64,000 nt of DNA from an uncultured Pelagibacteraceae bacterium. Lineage in GTDB: Bacteria; Pseudomonadota; Alphaproteobacteria; Pelagibacterales; Pelagibacteraceae. The position numbers and the translations under genes are program-made. Of the stretch, positions 1 through 8,395 are shown in pieces (the stretch's first letter is position 1; every line of letters starts with the position of its first letter). The stretch covers positions 1 to 64,000 of the forward strand of contig CABYOT010000002.1 in NCBI GenBank assembly GCA_902520695.1, in the 5' to 3' direction. The notes beneath the pieces were generated by a model. That model searched no databases. It was not told the DNA's origin and saw nothing but the letters and a program-made list of their open reading frames with translations.

Positions 1-1
1 T

Positions 2-739
2 GATACAATCGTAGGTCAATTAAACAAATATTTAAAAAATTATAAAATTTATAATGCTTCAACAGATGGAAAAACACTTAGAGGATATACTTATGATTTT
101 AAATATTGGTTTAATGTTTTAAAAAATTTTAACCCTGAAATAGTCATTGCTTATACTGGAATAAATGATCATAGAGTTAAACATCCTATTAATCATGACC
201 AACTATATTCAGAAAATAAATTTAAACAGATAAGAGATTATATTATTAACAATAGTATTATCGTTTACATTATAAAACAGGTCACCTGGAAGATCAAGGC
301 ATATACAAATTATTATGATTCAAGATACAATTTTAATTGGTCTCAGAAATATGAAAATTTTAATTATTTAGATTATAAGGAAGCTCTTTTGATACACAAT
401 AAAGATCAATTAATATCTGAAAATTTAGAACATGTTATGGAAATAAAAAAGAGACTTAATTTATTTTATAATGAAATAAAAAAAAGAAAAATAAAATTAA
501 TATTTATTACTCAAATTTACTATGATGGTTTAAGATTTGATGAAATATTTCTTATTAACGAACTAATAAAAGAATTTTCTAAAGTTAATAACATTGATAT
601 AATTAAACTTGATGAATTAATAGTTATGGAAAAATATGATTTTTATGATGGTGCTCATACAACAATTAAGGGATCACAAAGAATAGCTAACGTTTTAGCA
701 CCTAAATTACTTAAAATTATCTCCAAAACCTATAATTAA
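2..739 (+). CDS. SGNH/GDSL-type hydrolase-like protein, 5'-truncated by the window
   Basis: The reading frame is open from base 2 to the stop at 737-739, so this is the C-terminal 245 residues of a longer protein; a TTG inside it at 389 is not needed as a start. A TGIND stretch near partial residue 53 resembles the Gly/Asn oxyanion block of SGNH hydrolases, and DGAHTTIKGSQRIA near the C-terminus matches the DxxH block holding the catalytic Asp and His. The catalytic Ser block would lie before the window. In bacteria such proteins often act as esterases or acyltransferases on surface glycans, which would fit the sulfotransferases downstream. The family call is fairly secure; the substrate is unknown. 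It converges with lolA with a 1-base gap. Confidence 0.7.
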   Translation, partial: DTIVGQLNKYLKNYKIYNASTDGKTLRGYTYDFKYWFNVLKNFNPEIVIAYTGINDHRVKHPINHDQLYSENKFKQIRDYIINNSIIVYIIKQVTWKIKAYTNYYDSRYNFNWSQKYENFNYLDYKEALLIHNKDQLISENLEHVMEIKKRLNLFYNEIKKRKIKLIFITQIYYDGLRFDEIFLINELIKEFSKVNNIDIIKLDELIVMEKYDFYDGAHTTIKGSQRIANVLAPKLLKIISKTYN

Positions 740-740
740 T

Positions 741-1301
741 TTAATTAGTGTATTTTTGTATTGAAAAAATTTTTTCTTCAACTGCAATATTAATATTAAT
801 ATCACTTAAAAAAGTTTGGATTAAATTTTGATAGATATCTATAGTTTCCCAACCCATTAAATCTAAACTTTCTTTATCAAAAAAAACCTTAATAAAGTTA
901 TTTTCATATTCAAAATTAAAGACATAATAAAAAGGATAGTTTTTATCATTTTCTGCCTCGTTCATTTTTGAAATTAAAAATTTTTTATCGAGAATAAAAT
1001 TTAAAGGTGTTTTATCTAGTGGATATCTATAGTAATTTTTGATTTTATCCGAATTTATAACTAGGGATTTACCATTTGAAACTAGTATCTTGTTATAAAT
1101 GTCATAATATTCACAAAAAATTTTCTTAGGGTATAAAATTATACATTCACCTTTCTCAATATTATTATTATCAATCCTTTGAGTAAATTTGAATTGTAAA
1201 GAATTTATACTATCTAAGTGATTTATAATTTTTTGATTTGAAGCACTGTGTGCATTTAAATTGATAAAAAAAATTAAAAAAAAAATTAAGTATTTTTTCA
1301 C
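741..1301 (-). CDS. lolA: Outer-membrane lipoprotein carrier protein LolA
   Basis: A 186-residue protein with a cleavable signal peptide (hydrophobic residues 4-19, ending HSA). The body fits LolA: a Q-F-x-F-T-Q-R stretch after an initial helix, then short beta strands with aromatic residues that line the lipid cavity. LolA takes mature lipoproteins from LolCDE and carries them across the periplasm to the outer membrane receptor. It is slightly short for the family. The start ATG overlaps the ftsK stop by 4 bases (ATGA), so the two genes are co-transcribed and translationally coupled; ftsK-lolA adjacency is common in alphaproteobacteria and supports the call. Confidence 0.82.
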   Translation of the reverse strand: MKKYLIFFLIFFINLNAHSASNQKIINHLDSINSLQFKFTQRIDNNNIEKGECIILYPKKIFCEYYDIYNKILVSNGKSLVINSDKIKNYYRYPLDKTPLNFILDKKFLISKMNEAENDKNYPFYYVFNFEYENNFIKVFFDKESLDLMGWETIDIYQNLIQTFLSDININIAVEEKIFSIQKYTN

Positions 1302-3385
1302 TTAAGCACTTCTCTTTTACCAACATGATTGGCCTGACTTACTTCCCCATTAGCCTCCATTTGGTCAATTATTCTAGCTGCTCTATTGTAACCAATTTGT
1401 AATTTTCTTTGTAGAAAAGATGTTGATGCTTTTCTTTCAGATTTAACTATTTCAAGAGCTGTATTGTACAATTCATCTAAGTTTTCATTATCTTTTGAAT
1501 CATTACTGCCTTCTTTTTCGTCTGCAAAATTGAGAATTTCATCTACATAATCTGGTTCAGCTTGATTTCTTAAAAAATTATTTATTTTCTCAATTTCTCC
1601 TTCAGATACAAATGGCGCATGGATTCTAGTCATCCTGTTAGCAGACGTCATGTAAAGCATATCTCCTTTTCCCAGTAATTGCTCAGCCCCTTGTTCTCCA
1701 AGAATTGTTCTACTATCTATTTTAGAAGTAACTTGAAATGATATTCTAGTTGGAAAATTAGCTTTTATTGTTCCTGTGATTACATCAACACTTGGTCTTT
1801 GAGTGGCCATTATTATATGTATTCCTGCAGCTCTGGCCATTTGTGAAAGCTTTTGAATATAATTCTCGATATCCTTGCCAGCAACCAACATTAAATCCGA
1901 CATTTCATCAACAATTACAACTATATAAGGCATAGAAATCTTATGTTTTTCGTTGTATCCATCAATATTTCTCACACCAACTTTGGTCATTAATTTGTAT
2001 CTATTTTCCATTTCTTTAACAACCCAACCTAAAACTGAAGCAGCTCGTTTTGCCTCTGTAATTACTGGACAAAGTAAATGAGGTATTCCTTCGTATGTTG
2101 ATAATTCTAACATTTTAGGATCGATCAATATAAATTTGCATTTATCTGGGGAGTGTTTGTATAAAAGGGATAAAATAATTGTATTAATGCAAACTGATTT
2201 ACCTGAACCAGTTGTACCAGCTATAAGTAAATGAGGCATACTGCTTAAATCACCAGTTATCGACAATCCAGAAATACTTTTGCCAAGAGCAATCGGAAGC
2301 TTTATGTCTTTCTTTTTAAAACCAGAGTCAGAAATTATTTCACTTAAGAAAACATTTTCCCGTTGAGGTTTGGGTAATTCAATTCCTATAGTATTGCTCC
2401 CAGGAATTGTTGCAATTCTAGCAGATTCTGAACTTGTATTTCTAGCAATGTCCTCAGATAGATTGATTATTTTGGATACTTTAACACCTGGAGCGGGTTC
2501 AAACTCATACAATGTAACAACAGGACCTTGGCTTACCTTTTTAACTTCTCCTTCTACTCCAAAATCCATCAAAATTTTTTCCAAAGTTTTTTCATCGATT
2601 TTATTTTCTGATAAATTTTTATCTTTCTTTGAAGGATTTTTTAAAAAATCTATGGATGGTAATTTATATTTAATAACTTTTTTATCTAAGTGTTTTATAT
2701 TATTATCGAATGAAAAATTTTCTTGGACTCTAGTTTCATTATTTATGTATTCAGCTTCATCTACTATATTTTCATTATAACTTTCAATAGTACTTTTAGT
2801 TGACGCTTTTTTAGATTTTGAGAAAAATGTAATTACAAACTTTAAATATCTTAACTTAAAATTAATACTTAGAAGAAAAAATAATGATATCAAAATAATT
2901 AAAATTACATAACTAATTTGATTATTTAATTTTATCAATTTTATAAAAAAAGTCTCTTCAAATAAATTACCTAAAAATCCGTTATTGCCATTAATTGTAA
3001 GCCAGTATGATTCTGTATGGAAGACTGTAAAGAATAATGCTCCTGTAATTGAGTATAGAATTATAAAAAATAAACTTTCAATAATATATAAAATTTTTTT
3101 ATCAATTATTACAGATAGCGATATAAAAAAAAAAGAAATTGGTACTAATAATGATACTAAACCAACTGATTGATAAAAAATATCAGAGACATAGCTACCT
3201 TTTGCGCCTAATAAATTCTTAATTTCTGTATTCTCTGGAAAAATAAAGTTAGGATCCTCAGGAGAGTAGCTTATTAATGATATAAGGAGTAAAGTAGACA
3301 AACAAAGTGTAGCTATACCTATTAGTTCAGATAATCTTTTAAAGAGAAAACTAGTGGTATTATCTAATAAATTTTTAATTTTCAT
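1298..3385 (-). CDS. ftsK: DNA translocase FtsK
   Basis: FtsK/SpoIIIE ATPase of 695 residues that pumps chromosome ends through the closing septum. Four N-terminal membrane segments lie at about residues 18-40, 70-90, 92-118 and 150-172. After a short, Lys/Ser-rich linker (about 185-270, far shorter than in E. coli) comes the motor: Walker A GTTGSGKS near residue 390 and Walker B VVIVDEMSDLM near 492, with ATQRPS after it. The last 65 residues form the winged-helix gamma domain (FLQRKLQIGYNRAARIIDQM) that reads KOPS polarity sequences. It heads the ftsK-lolA operon; the gap to the divergent flavoprotein gene is about 60 bases. Confidence 0.96.
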   Translation of the reverse strand: MKIKNLLDNTTSFLFKRLSELIGIATLCLSTLLLISLISYSPEDPNFIFPENTEIKNLLGAKGSYVSDIFYQSVGLVSLLVPISFFFISLSVIIDKKILYIIESLFFIILYSITGALFFTVFHTESYWLTINGNNGFLGNLFEETFFIKLIKLNNQISYVILIILISLFFLLSINFKLRYLKFVITFFSKSKKASTKSTIESYNENIVDEAEYINNETRVQENFSFDNNIKHLDKKVIKYKLPSIDFLKNPSKKDKNLSENKIDEKTLEKILMDFGVEGEVKKVSQGPVVTLYEFEPAPGVKVSKIINLSEDIARNTSSESARIATIPGSNTIGIELPKPQRENVFLSEIISDSGFKKKDIKLPIALGKSISGLSITGDLSSMPHLLIAGTTGSGKSVCINTIILSLLYKHSPDKCKFILIDPKMLELSTYEGIPHLLCPVITEAKRAASVLGWVVKEMENRYKLMTKVGVRNIDGYNEKHKISMPYIVVIVDEMSDLMLVAGKDIENYIQKLSQMARAAGIHIIMATQRPSVDVITGTIKANFPTRISFQVTSKIDSRTILGEQGAEQLLGKGDMLYMTSANRMTRIHAPFVSEGEIEKINNFLRNQAEPDYVDEILNFADEKEGSNDSKDNENLDELYNTALEIVKSERKASTSFLQRKLQIGYNRAARIIDQMEANGEVSQANHVGKREVLK

Positions 3386-3448
3386 TTTGTTACTTATGAT
3401 TTGTCACTTTGTATCATTTAATTTTTGTTGATAAAATTAAATAATATT

Positions 3449-4510
3449 ATGAATATTTGTCTTTTAGGAAATAACTTAACTAATCTAGTTCTTGCAAACA
3501 TATTACTAAAAAAAAAGATTAATGTTGATATCATATCCCATGGTAAACCAACCTCATTAACAAACACTATTAGAACAATTGCAATCTCAAATGAAAATTA
3601 CGAATTTTTGTGTCAAAATATTAAAGGCTTTTCAAACTTTGGGTGGCCAACAGAAAAAATAAAAATTTATTCAACCAAAAATAAATCATCAGAGTTATTT
3701 GAGTTTAAAAATAAAAATCAAAGTAATTTTTTCTTACTTAAATATATTAAACTTTACAATTTGATGAAAAAAAATAAATCTTTAAAATTTATTAATCTTA
3801 AAAATTACAATTTTGAAACTATTAAAAAACTGAACTATAATTTAATTATAAATTCTGAACAAAATAATCCAATAACAAAAAAATATTTTCAAAAAAGAAT
3901 AGAAAAAAATTATAAATCTTTAGCACATACAGCAATAATAGATCATAAAAAAATTGAAAATAAAATTGCCTTTCAAATTTTTACAAAAAATGGTCCTTTA
4001 GCTTTTCTTCCTTTATCTAAAAATCAAACTTCAATTGTGTTTTCAAATAATTCTACTAAATTTATTGACAAATCAAGTCTTCTTAAAACAATCAACAAGT
4101 ATAATCATCAATATAAGATAACAAAAATTAGTGAAGTTGAGTCGGTGAGTATTAAGTTTTTACTACTAAGAGACTATTTTTTTAAAAATATTTTATGTTT
4201 TGGAGATTTGATACACAAAGTTCACCCGCTAGCAGGACAAGGTTTTAATATGACTATCAGAGACATCAAATCTTTGTCTAATATTTTAGAAGAAAACATT
4301 AAATTAGGAATTGATGATGGACAAATAATTGCTGAAAAATTTCAAGAAATTAATAAGCATATAAATTTTATGTATGGATTAGGAATTGATGCTATTAATT
4401 CCTTTTTCAAATTTGATAATAAATTACAAAATAATCTATCAGGACCAATATTTAAAATTTTAAAAGGAAATAAATTCTTAAACAAATATGCAACATTCTT
4501 GTCTAATTAG
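3449..4510 (+). CDS. UbiH/UbiF/COQ6-family flavoprotein with degenerate FAD motifs
   Basis: A 353-residue protein resembling ubiquinone-biosynthesis hydroxylases. The clearest sign is GDLIHKVHPLAGQGFNM near residue 252, matching the GDAAH-x-x-HPLAGQG FAD-ribityl block, plus a GPLAFLPL stretch near 178 typical of UbiH. The N-terminal dinucleotide motif is poor: it reads GNNLTN where GxGxxG is expected, and the internal DG motif region reads NSEQNN. Family members hydroxylate the quinone ring using FAD and NAD(P)H. Whether this copy keeps full flavin chemistry is uncertain. The ATG at 3449 is preferred over an upstream TTG at 3425 because it sits right before the first beta strand (NICLLGNN). 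Confidence 0.72.
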   Translation: MNICLLGNNLTNLVLANILLKKKINVDIISHGKPTSLTNTIRTIAISNENYEFLCQNIKGFSNFGWPTEKIKIYSTKNKSSELFEFKNKNQSNFFLLKYIKLYNLMKKNKSLKFINLKNYNFETIKKLNYNLIINSEQNNPITKKYFQKRIEKNYKSLAHTAIIDHKKIENKIAFQIFTKNGPLAFLPLSKNQTSIVFSNNSTKFIDKSSLLKTINKYNHQYKITKISEVESVSIKFLLLRDYFFKNILCFGDLIHKVHPLAGQGFNMTIRDIKSLSNILEENIKLGIDDGQIIAEKFQEINKHINFMYGLGIDAINSFFKFDNKLQNNLSGPIFKILKGNKFLNKYATFLSN

Positions 4511-4523
4511 ATTTAATTATAAA

Positions 4524-5165
4524 TTATTGTAAGGTTTTGTTATTAAAGTTATCTAAAATATAAGTATTTAAAATTTCTTCTAACTTTTCTTTTCTATTAT
4601 TTAGATCTTTACTTTCGAGTAAAACTTGTTTTTCTTCAAGTGAAAAAGGAGATGCCATTGATAAGGTATTTATTGTTTGATCAAGACTTTGTTTCTCAAT
4701 CTCTTTCCAATTTATTTCGTACCCTTGCTTTTTAAATAATTCTTTTAAATTTTGAAATATTAGCTTTAAATCTGAAAACTTAATTTCATCAGTTTTTTCA
4801 ACCAAATCTGTTGAAAAATCATCGTATTTGACATTACATTCCCTGTACAAATTGCCATTTTCGATTTCATCCACTATCTTAAATCTGCAGATACCATTCA
4901 GAATTATTAAATATCTCCCATCATCAGTTTCATTAAAACTGGTTATTTTTCCTGCACAACCGATATTGTGTAAATCGGGTTTTTTTAACTCACCAGTCTT
5001 TTTTGGTTGTATCATGCCAATAATTCGGTTGTTTTTCATGCTTTGATCTACCATTTTAATATATCTTGGTTCAAAAATGTTCAATGGCACTGTTGTGCGA
5101 GGAAAAATTATAAAATTAGATAAAGGAAAAACTGGCAATATGTTTGGAAGATCTTCTTTTTTCAT
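4524..5165 (-). CDS. Lon N-terminal substrate-binding-domain protein (LON_substr_bdg only)
   Basis: About 213 residues, made almost entirely of the Lon LAN domain: LPVFPLSNFIIFPRTTVPLNIFEPRY at the start, then GMIQP, GCAGKI and a helical C-terminus. The AAA+ and protease domains of Lon are absent, so it is not a protease. Such stand-alone PUA-like proteins are widespread in alphaproteobacteria and have no settled function. I chose the ATG at 5165 (MKKEDLPN) because the frame upstream to 5201 overlaps the start codon of the divergent gene and would add residues the family lacks. Converges with the flavoprotein gene with a 13-base gap. Confidence 0.8.
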   Translation of the reverse strand: MKKEDLPNILPVFPLSNFIIFPRTTVPLNIFEPRYIKMVDQSMKNNRIIGMIQPKKTGELKKPDLHNIGCAGKITSFNETDDGRYLIILNGICRFKIVDEIENGNLYRECNVKYDDFSTDLVEKTDEIKFSDLKLIFQNLKELFKKQGYEINWKEIEKQSLDQTINTLSMASPFSLEEKQVLLESKDLNNRKEKLEEILNTYILDNFNNKTLQ

Positions 5166-5191
5166 ATTAATTAAAATATAACATAAAAATA

Positions 5192-6829
5192 ATGAATTCA
5201 AACATTTTAGATAAAAATAATATATTAAATTTATATAAAGAAAAAAATTATAAAAGTTTTATAAAATCAGGATTAAAATTATTAAAAAAAAACCCTAAAA
5301 ATTATCAATTAACATATTTGATAGGTTTATCTTATGTAAATCTTCAAAAGTATGCTGAAGCAGAAAAATATTTTGATAAACTATTATATGTTCGAAAAAA
5401 ACCAGAAATTTTTTTTATACAAGCAAATATTCATAAACAATTAAAAAAATATGATAGCGCGATAAGTTATTTTGAAGAAGCAATTCAACTGAACCCAAAT
5501 TTTTCTGAAGCGTATAATAATTTAGGAAATACAAAAAAGAGGGTTGGTAAAATTGATGAAGCAATATCTTGTTTTAAAAAAGCTATTCAATTAAAAGAGA
5601 GCAATATTGAAGCATATTTTAATCTAGCAAATATATATAAAGAAAATAGAAATTTTAATGACTTAATTAAAGTTTATGAAAAAATATTAAGTTTTAATAA
5701 AAATGATATAAAAACTTTATATAATTTAGGTAGCGCATATTTATTTCTAGGTGACATATTTAAGGGAAAATATTATTTCGAAAAAATAATTAAAATTAAC
5801 AAAAACCATGTTCCCAGTTATAGAAATTACATATCAGTTACTAAAATTACAAAAGAAAACAAAATATTTAAACAATTTGAGCTTTTAAATGAAAATATTT
5901 TCTCAAATGATGATAAAATTTTGTTTTATGATGCATTAAGTAAAGGATACTTCGATCAAGATAATGATAAATTAGCATTTAAATATTTAGAAAAATCAAA
6001 TTCTCAAAAAAAGAAAAACTCAAAATTTTCATTTGAAAAAGTAGAGATAGAATTCAAAGATACAAAAACCTTTTTTGAAAAAATTAGCAATATTGATATC
6101 AATTATAAAGATACATTAAAAAGTAGACCCATTTTTATAGTTGGAATGCCAAGATCTGGCACCACACTTATAGAGCAGATATTGTCTAGTCATTCACAAA
6201 TTTATGGAGCTGGAGAGCTAGATTTTTTGCCTAAAATTATTGATAAGCTTGGTATAAAAAAACCAGGAAATCTTGAGAGTTTTTTCACAGAGATAAGAAA
6301 CTTATACTACGATCAAATTAAAAGAATTTCTGATGACAATTATATTATTGATAAATTACCAGCAAATTTTAAATGGGTTGGATTCATAATTAATGCTTTT
6401 CCGGAGTCAAAAATTATACATATTGAAAGAAATCCCATGGCTGTATGTTGGTCTAATTATAAAACATCATTTGTCGATAGTGGCATGGATTTTAATTTAA
6501 GTCAGCAAGATATAGCTAAATATTACTCATTATATTTAGATATGATAAATTTTTGGAAATCAAAATATGCAAAAAATATATTTGATGTTAATTATGAAAA
6601 TTTTGTAAATGATTTTGAAACTAATTCTAAAGAAATTTTAAATTTTTTAGATTTAAAATGGGAAGATCAGATAAAGAATTATCATAAAAACATCAGACCT
6701 GTAACTACTGCATCTTTTCAACAAGTAAGGGAGGGTATAAAAAAAAATACATCTATATCTTGGAAAAAGTATAGAAATTACTTAATGCCAATGCAGGAAA
6801 CTCTCAATAATATGAATATAAAGTTTTAG
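5192..6829 (+). CDS. TPR-repeat sulfotransferase (first copy)
   Basis: A 545-residue two-part protein. Residues about 1-215 are a TPR solenoid; several repeats are clear, for example AISYFEEAIQLNPNFSEAYN followed by a closely similar one. From about residue 313 comes a sulfotransferase domain with the 5'-phosphosulfate loop PIFIVGMPRSGTTLIEQ, GAGELDF, and the 3'-phosphate block IHIERNPMAVCWSNY with the expected Arg and Ser. It should transfer sulfate from PAPS to an acceptor, probably a surface glycan or protein; the acceptor is unknown. No signal peptide is seen, so it is likely cytoplasmic. It is followed after 8 bases by a second, related gene. Confidence 0.85.
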   Translation: MNSNILDKNNILNLYKEKNYKSFIKSGLKLLKKNPKNYQLTYLIGLSYVNLQKYAEAEKYFDKLLYVRKKPEIFFIQANIHKQLKKYDSAISYFEEAIQLNPNFSEAYNNLGNTKKRVGKIDEAISCFKKAIQLKESNIEAYFNLANIYKENRNFNDLIKVYEKILSFNKNDIKTLYNLGSAYLFLGDIFKGKYYFEKIIKINKNHVPSYRNYISVTKITKENKIFKQFELLNENIFSNDDKILFYDALSKGYFDQDNDKLAFKYLEKSNSQKKKNSKFSFEKVEIEFKDTKTFFEKISNIDINYKDTLKSRPIFIVGMPRSGTTLIEQILSSHSQIYGAGELDFLPKIIDKLGIKKPGNLESFFTEIRNLYYDQIKRISDDNYIIDKLPANFKWVGFIINAFPESKIIHIERNPMAVCWSNYKTSFVDSGMDFNLSQQDIAKYYSLYLDMINFWKSKYAKNIFDVNYENFVNDFETNSKEILNFLDLKWEDQIKNYHKNIRPVTTASFQQVREGIKKNTSISWKKYRNYLMPMQETLNNMNIKF

Positions 6830-6837
6830 TAAATATA

Positions 6838-8196
6838 ATGAATTTAGATTCAGTTAAAAAATTAATGTATGAACAGGATTTTAAGGAGGCAGAAAAACTC
6901 TTACAAAAAAGTTTAAAAACCGAGAAAGACAAGTTTATGATTTTTTATTTCTTAGGACTTGTTTATTTTGAATTGAGAGTTTTAGATAAGAGTATTAAAT
7001 TTTTCAAAAAATCTTTAAAATTAAGACCTGACAATATTTCAACTTACCTTAAATTAGCAAGTTTATATCAAACAATGGGGGATGCAGAAACATCAAAAAA
7101 TAATTTTTTAAAATCTATTGAATTGGATAGCAATCAAATAAGAAGTTATTATGGTTTATATCAGCTAAAACCAAAATTTCTTAAAAACGAATATTATAAC
7201 AAAATAAAGAATATTTCGCTTACCACAAAAGAGAATTCAATAGACCTTGCTATAAGCAAATTTTTACTTTCAAAGTTTGAAATAAGTAAAAATAATTTAA
7301 AAGAAGAATTAAGATTATTGGAAGATGCTCATAAAACAATATTGAATGCAAATTTACAATACAATAAACAATCTGATTTTTATTACAAAAAAATAATGCA
7401 AAAGTTTCATAATAAAATAAAATTTTTAAATTTAAATAAATCAGCAAAACAAAAATATAAAAAACCAATTTTCATAATTGGTCTTCCAAGAACCGGCTCT
7501 ACTTTAATCGAAACAATTATTTCTAGTAATAATAATTATTTATCATTTGGTGAAACCTCTTTTTTTCATATGGGTATATTGGAACAAATTAATAAAAAAA
7601 ATATTTTTAATAAAGATAACTATAATAATGTAAATAATATTGAATTGGATCTGAGAGAATTAAAAGACTATTTACATAAAAGATATTCTCAATTTAACTC
7701 TTCAGTAAATGAAAAAGAAATTATAGATAAATCTTTAGATAATTTTTTTAACATTGAAACAATATTAAAAGTCTTTCCAGATGCAAAAATCATAAATTCT
7801 ACAAGAAATATTCAAGATAATATAATTGCGATTTACGAAAAGCTTTTGGCAAAATTATCATGGGCTCACAAAATTAAAGATATATTAGATTATATAGATA
7901 TATATTTGAGAATAATGGATTATTATAAAAAAAAATATCCAAAAAATATAATTACAATATCTTTAGAAAGTTTAAATAATAACAAATATATAGAAACAAA
8001 AAAAATTTTTGAATTTTGTGGCTTAAAGTGGAATGAGGAAATATTTGAATTCCACAAAAGAGAAGACTTATATATTAAAACTAGCAGTAACGTACAATTA
8101 AGAACTGGAATTCAATCATATGACTACAATAAATATAAAAGATATTACTCTTTATTTGAAGATTATAAAAAAAACTACGAGTGGTTAAATAATTAA
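6838..8196 (+). CDS. TPR-repeat sulfotransferase-like protein (second copy)
   Basis: A 452-residue relative of the preceding gene with a shorter TPR part (about residues 1-110) and a sulfotransferase domain from about 210 with PIFIIGLPRTGSTLIET. The 3'-phosphate-binding block reads INSTRNIQDNIIAIYEK: the Arg is kept but the usual Ser is Ala (RN-x6-A against RNP-x5-S in the first copy). It therefore probably binds PAPS less tightly, uses another donor, or has drifted. Only 8 bases separate it from the first copy, so they form one operon. Base composition is extremely A-rich, as in its neighbour. Confidence 0.8.
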   Translation: MNLDSVKKLMYEQDFKEAEKLLQKSLKTEKDKFMIFYFLGLVYFELRVLDKSIKFFKKSLKLRPDNISTYLKLASLYQTMGDAETSKNNFLKSIELDSNQIRSYYGLYQLKPKFLKNEYYNKIKNISLTTKENSIDLAISKFLLSKFEISKNNLKEELRLLEDAHKTILNANLQYNKQSDFYYKKIMQKFHNKIKFLNLNKSAKQKYKKPIFIIGLPRTGSTLIETIISSNNNYLSFGETSFFHMGILEQINKKNIFNKDNYNNVNNIELDLRELKDYLHKRYSQFNSSVNEKEIIDKSLDNFFNIETILKVFPDAKIINSTRNIQDNIIAIYEKLLAKLSWAHKIKDILDYIDIYLRIMDYYKKKYPKNIITISLESLNNNKYIETKKIFEFCGLKWNEEIFEFHKREDLYIKTSSNVQLRTGIQSYDYNKYKRYYSLFEDYKKNYEWLNN

Positions 8197-8198
8197 AA

Positions 8199-8290
8199 AT
8201 GATGGCCATACCAGTGGCTACAGTTGATCTCCTGTTCCAATCATTTTGCCTATTGCTTAATTATCAAAAAGCTAATACTTTCAACCATTA
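8199..8290. other. GC-rich non-coding patch upstream of tRNA-Gly, possible small RNA
   Basis: About 24 of the 52 bases at 8199-8250 are G or C, far above the flanking genes. It holds a short hairpin (GCCA...TGGC near 8204-8219). GCCTATT at 8248-8254 is complementary to AATAGGC at 8294-8300, which runs into the first two tRNA bases. Read on the minus strand, the hairpin is followed by CATCATTTTT, which could end a minus-strand RNA. I do not recognise a known RNA family. In SAR11-type genomes GC-rich intergenic spots tend to mark structured RNAs, so this is a candidate only. Confidence 0.3.
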
Positions 8291-8298
8291 TGGAATAG

Positions 8299-8373
8299 GC
8301 GGGCATAGCTCAGTGGTAGAGCGTCTCGTTGCCAACGAGAAGGTCGTGGGTTCGAGTCCCATTGCCCGCTCCA
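8299..8373 (+). tRNA. tRNA-Gly (anticodon GCC)
   Basis: A complete cloverleaf: acceptor stem GCGGGCA (8299-8305) pairs with TGCCCGC (8363-8369), followed by discriminator T and an encoded CCA (8371-8373). The D arm is TAGCTCAGTGGTAGAGC. The anticodon stem TCTCG/CGAGA closes a TTGCCAA loop with anticodon GCC at 8331-8333. The T arm is GTGGG-TTCGAGT-CCCAT. It reads GGC and GGT glycine codons. Confidence 0.98.
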
Positions 8374-8395
8374 AAATTGCTAGAAATATTTGGAA

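Noticed and set aside
5192-5201. Palindrome ATGAATTCAT giving an ATG on both strands
   Set aside because: The plus-strand ATG is the sulfotransferase start, but the minus-strand ATG would add 12 residues to the Lon N-domain protein that the family lacks; ATG at 5165 fits better. The palindrome is likely chance.
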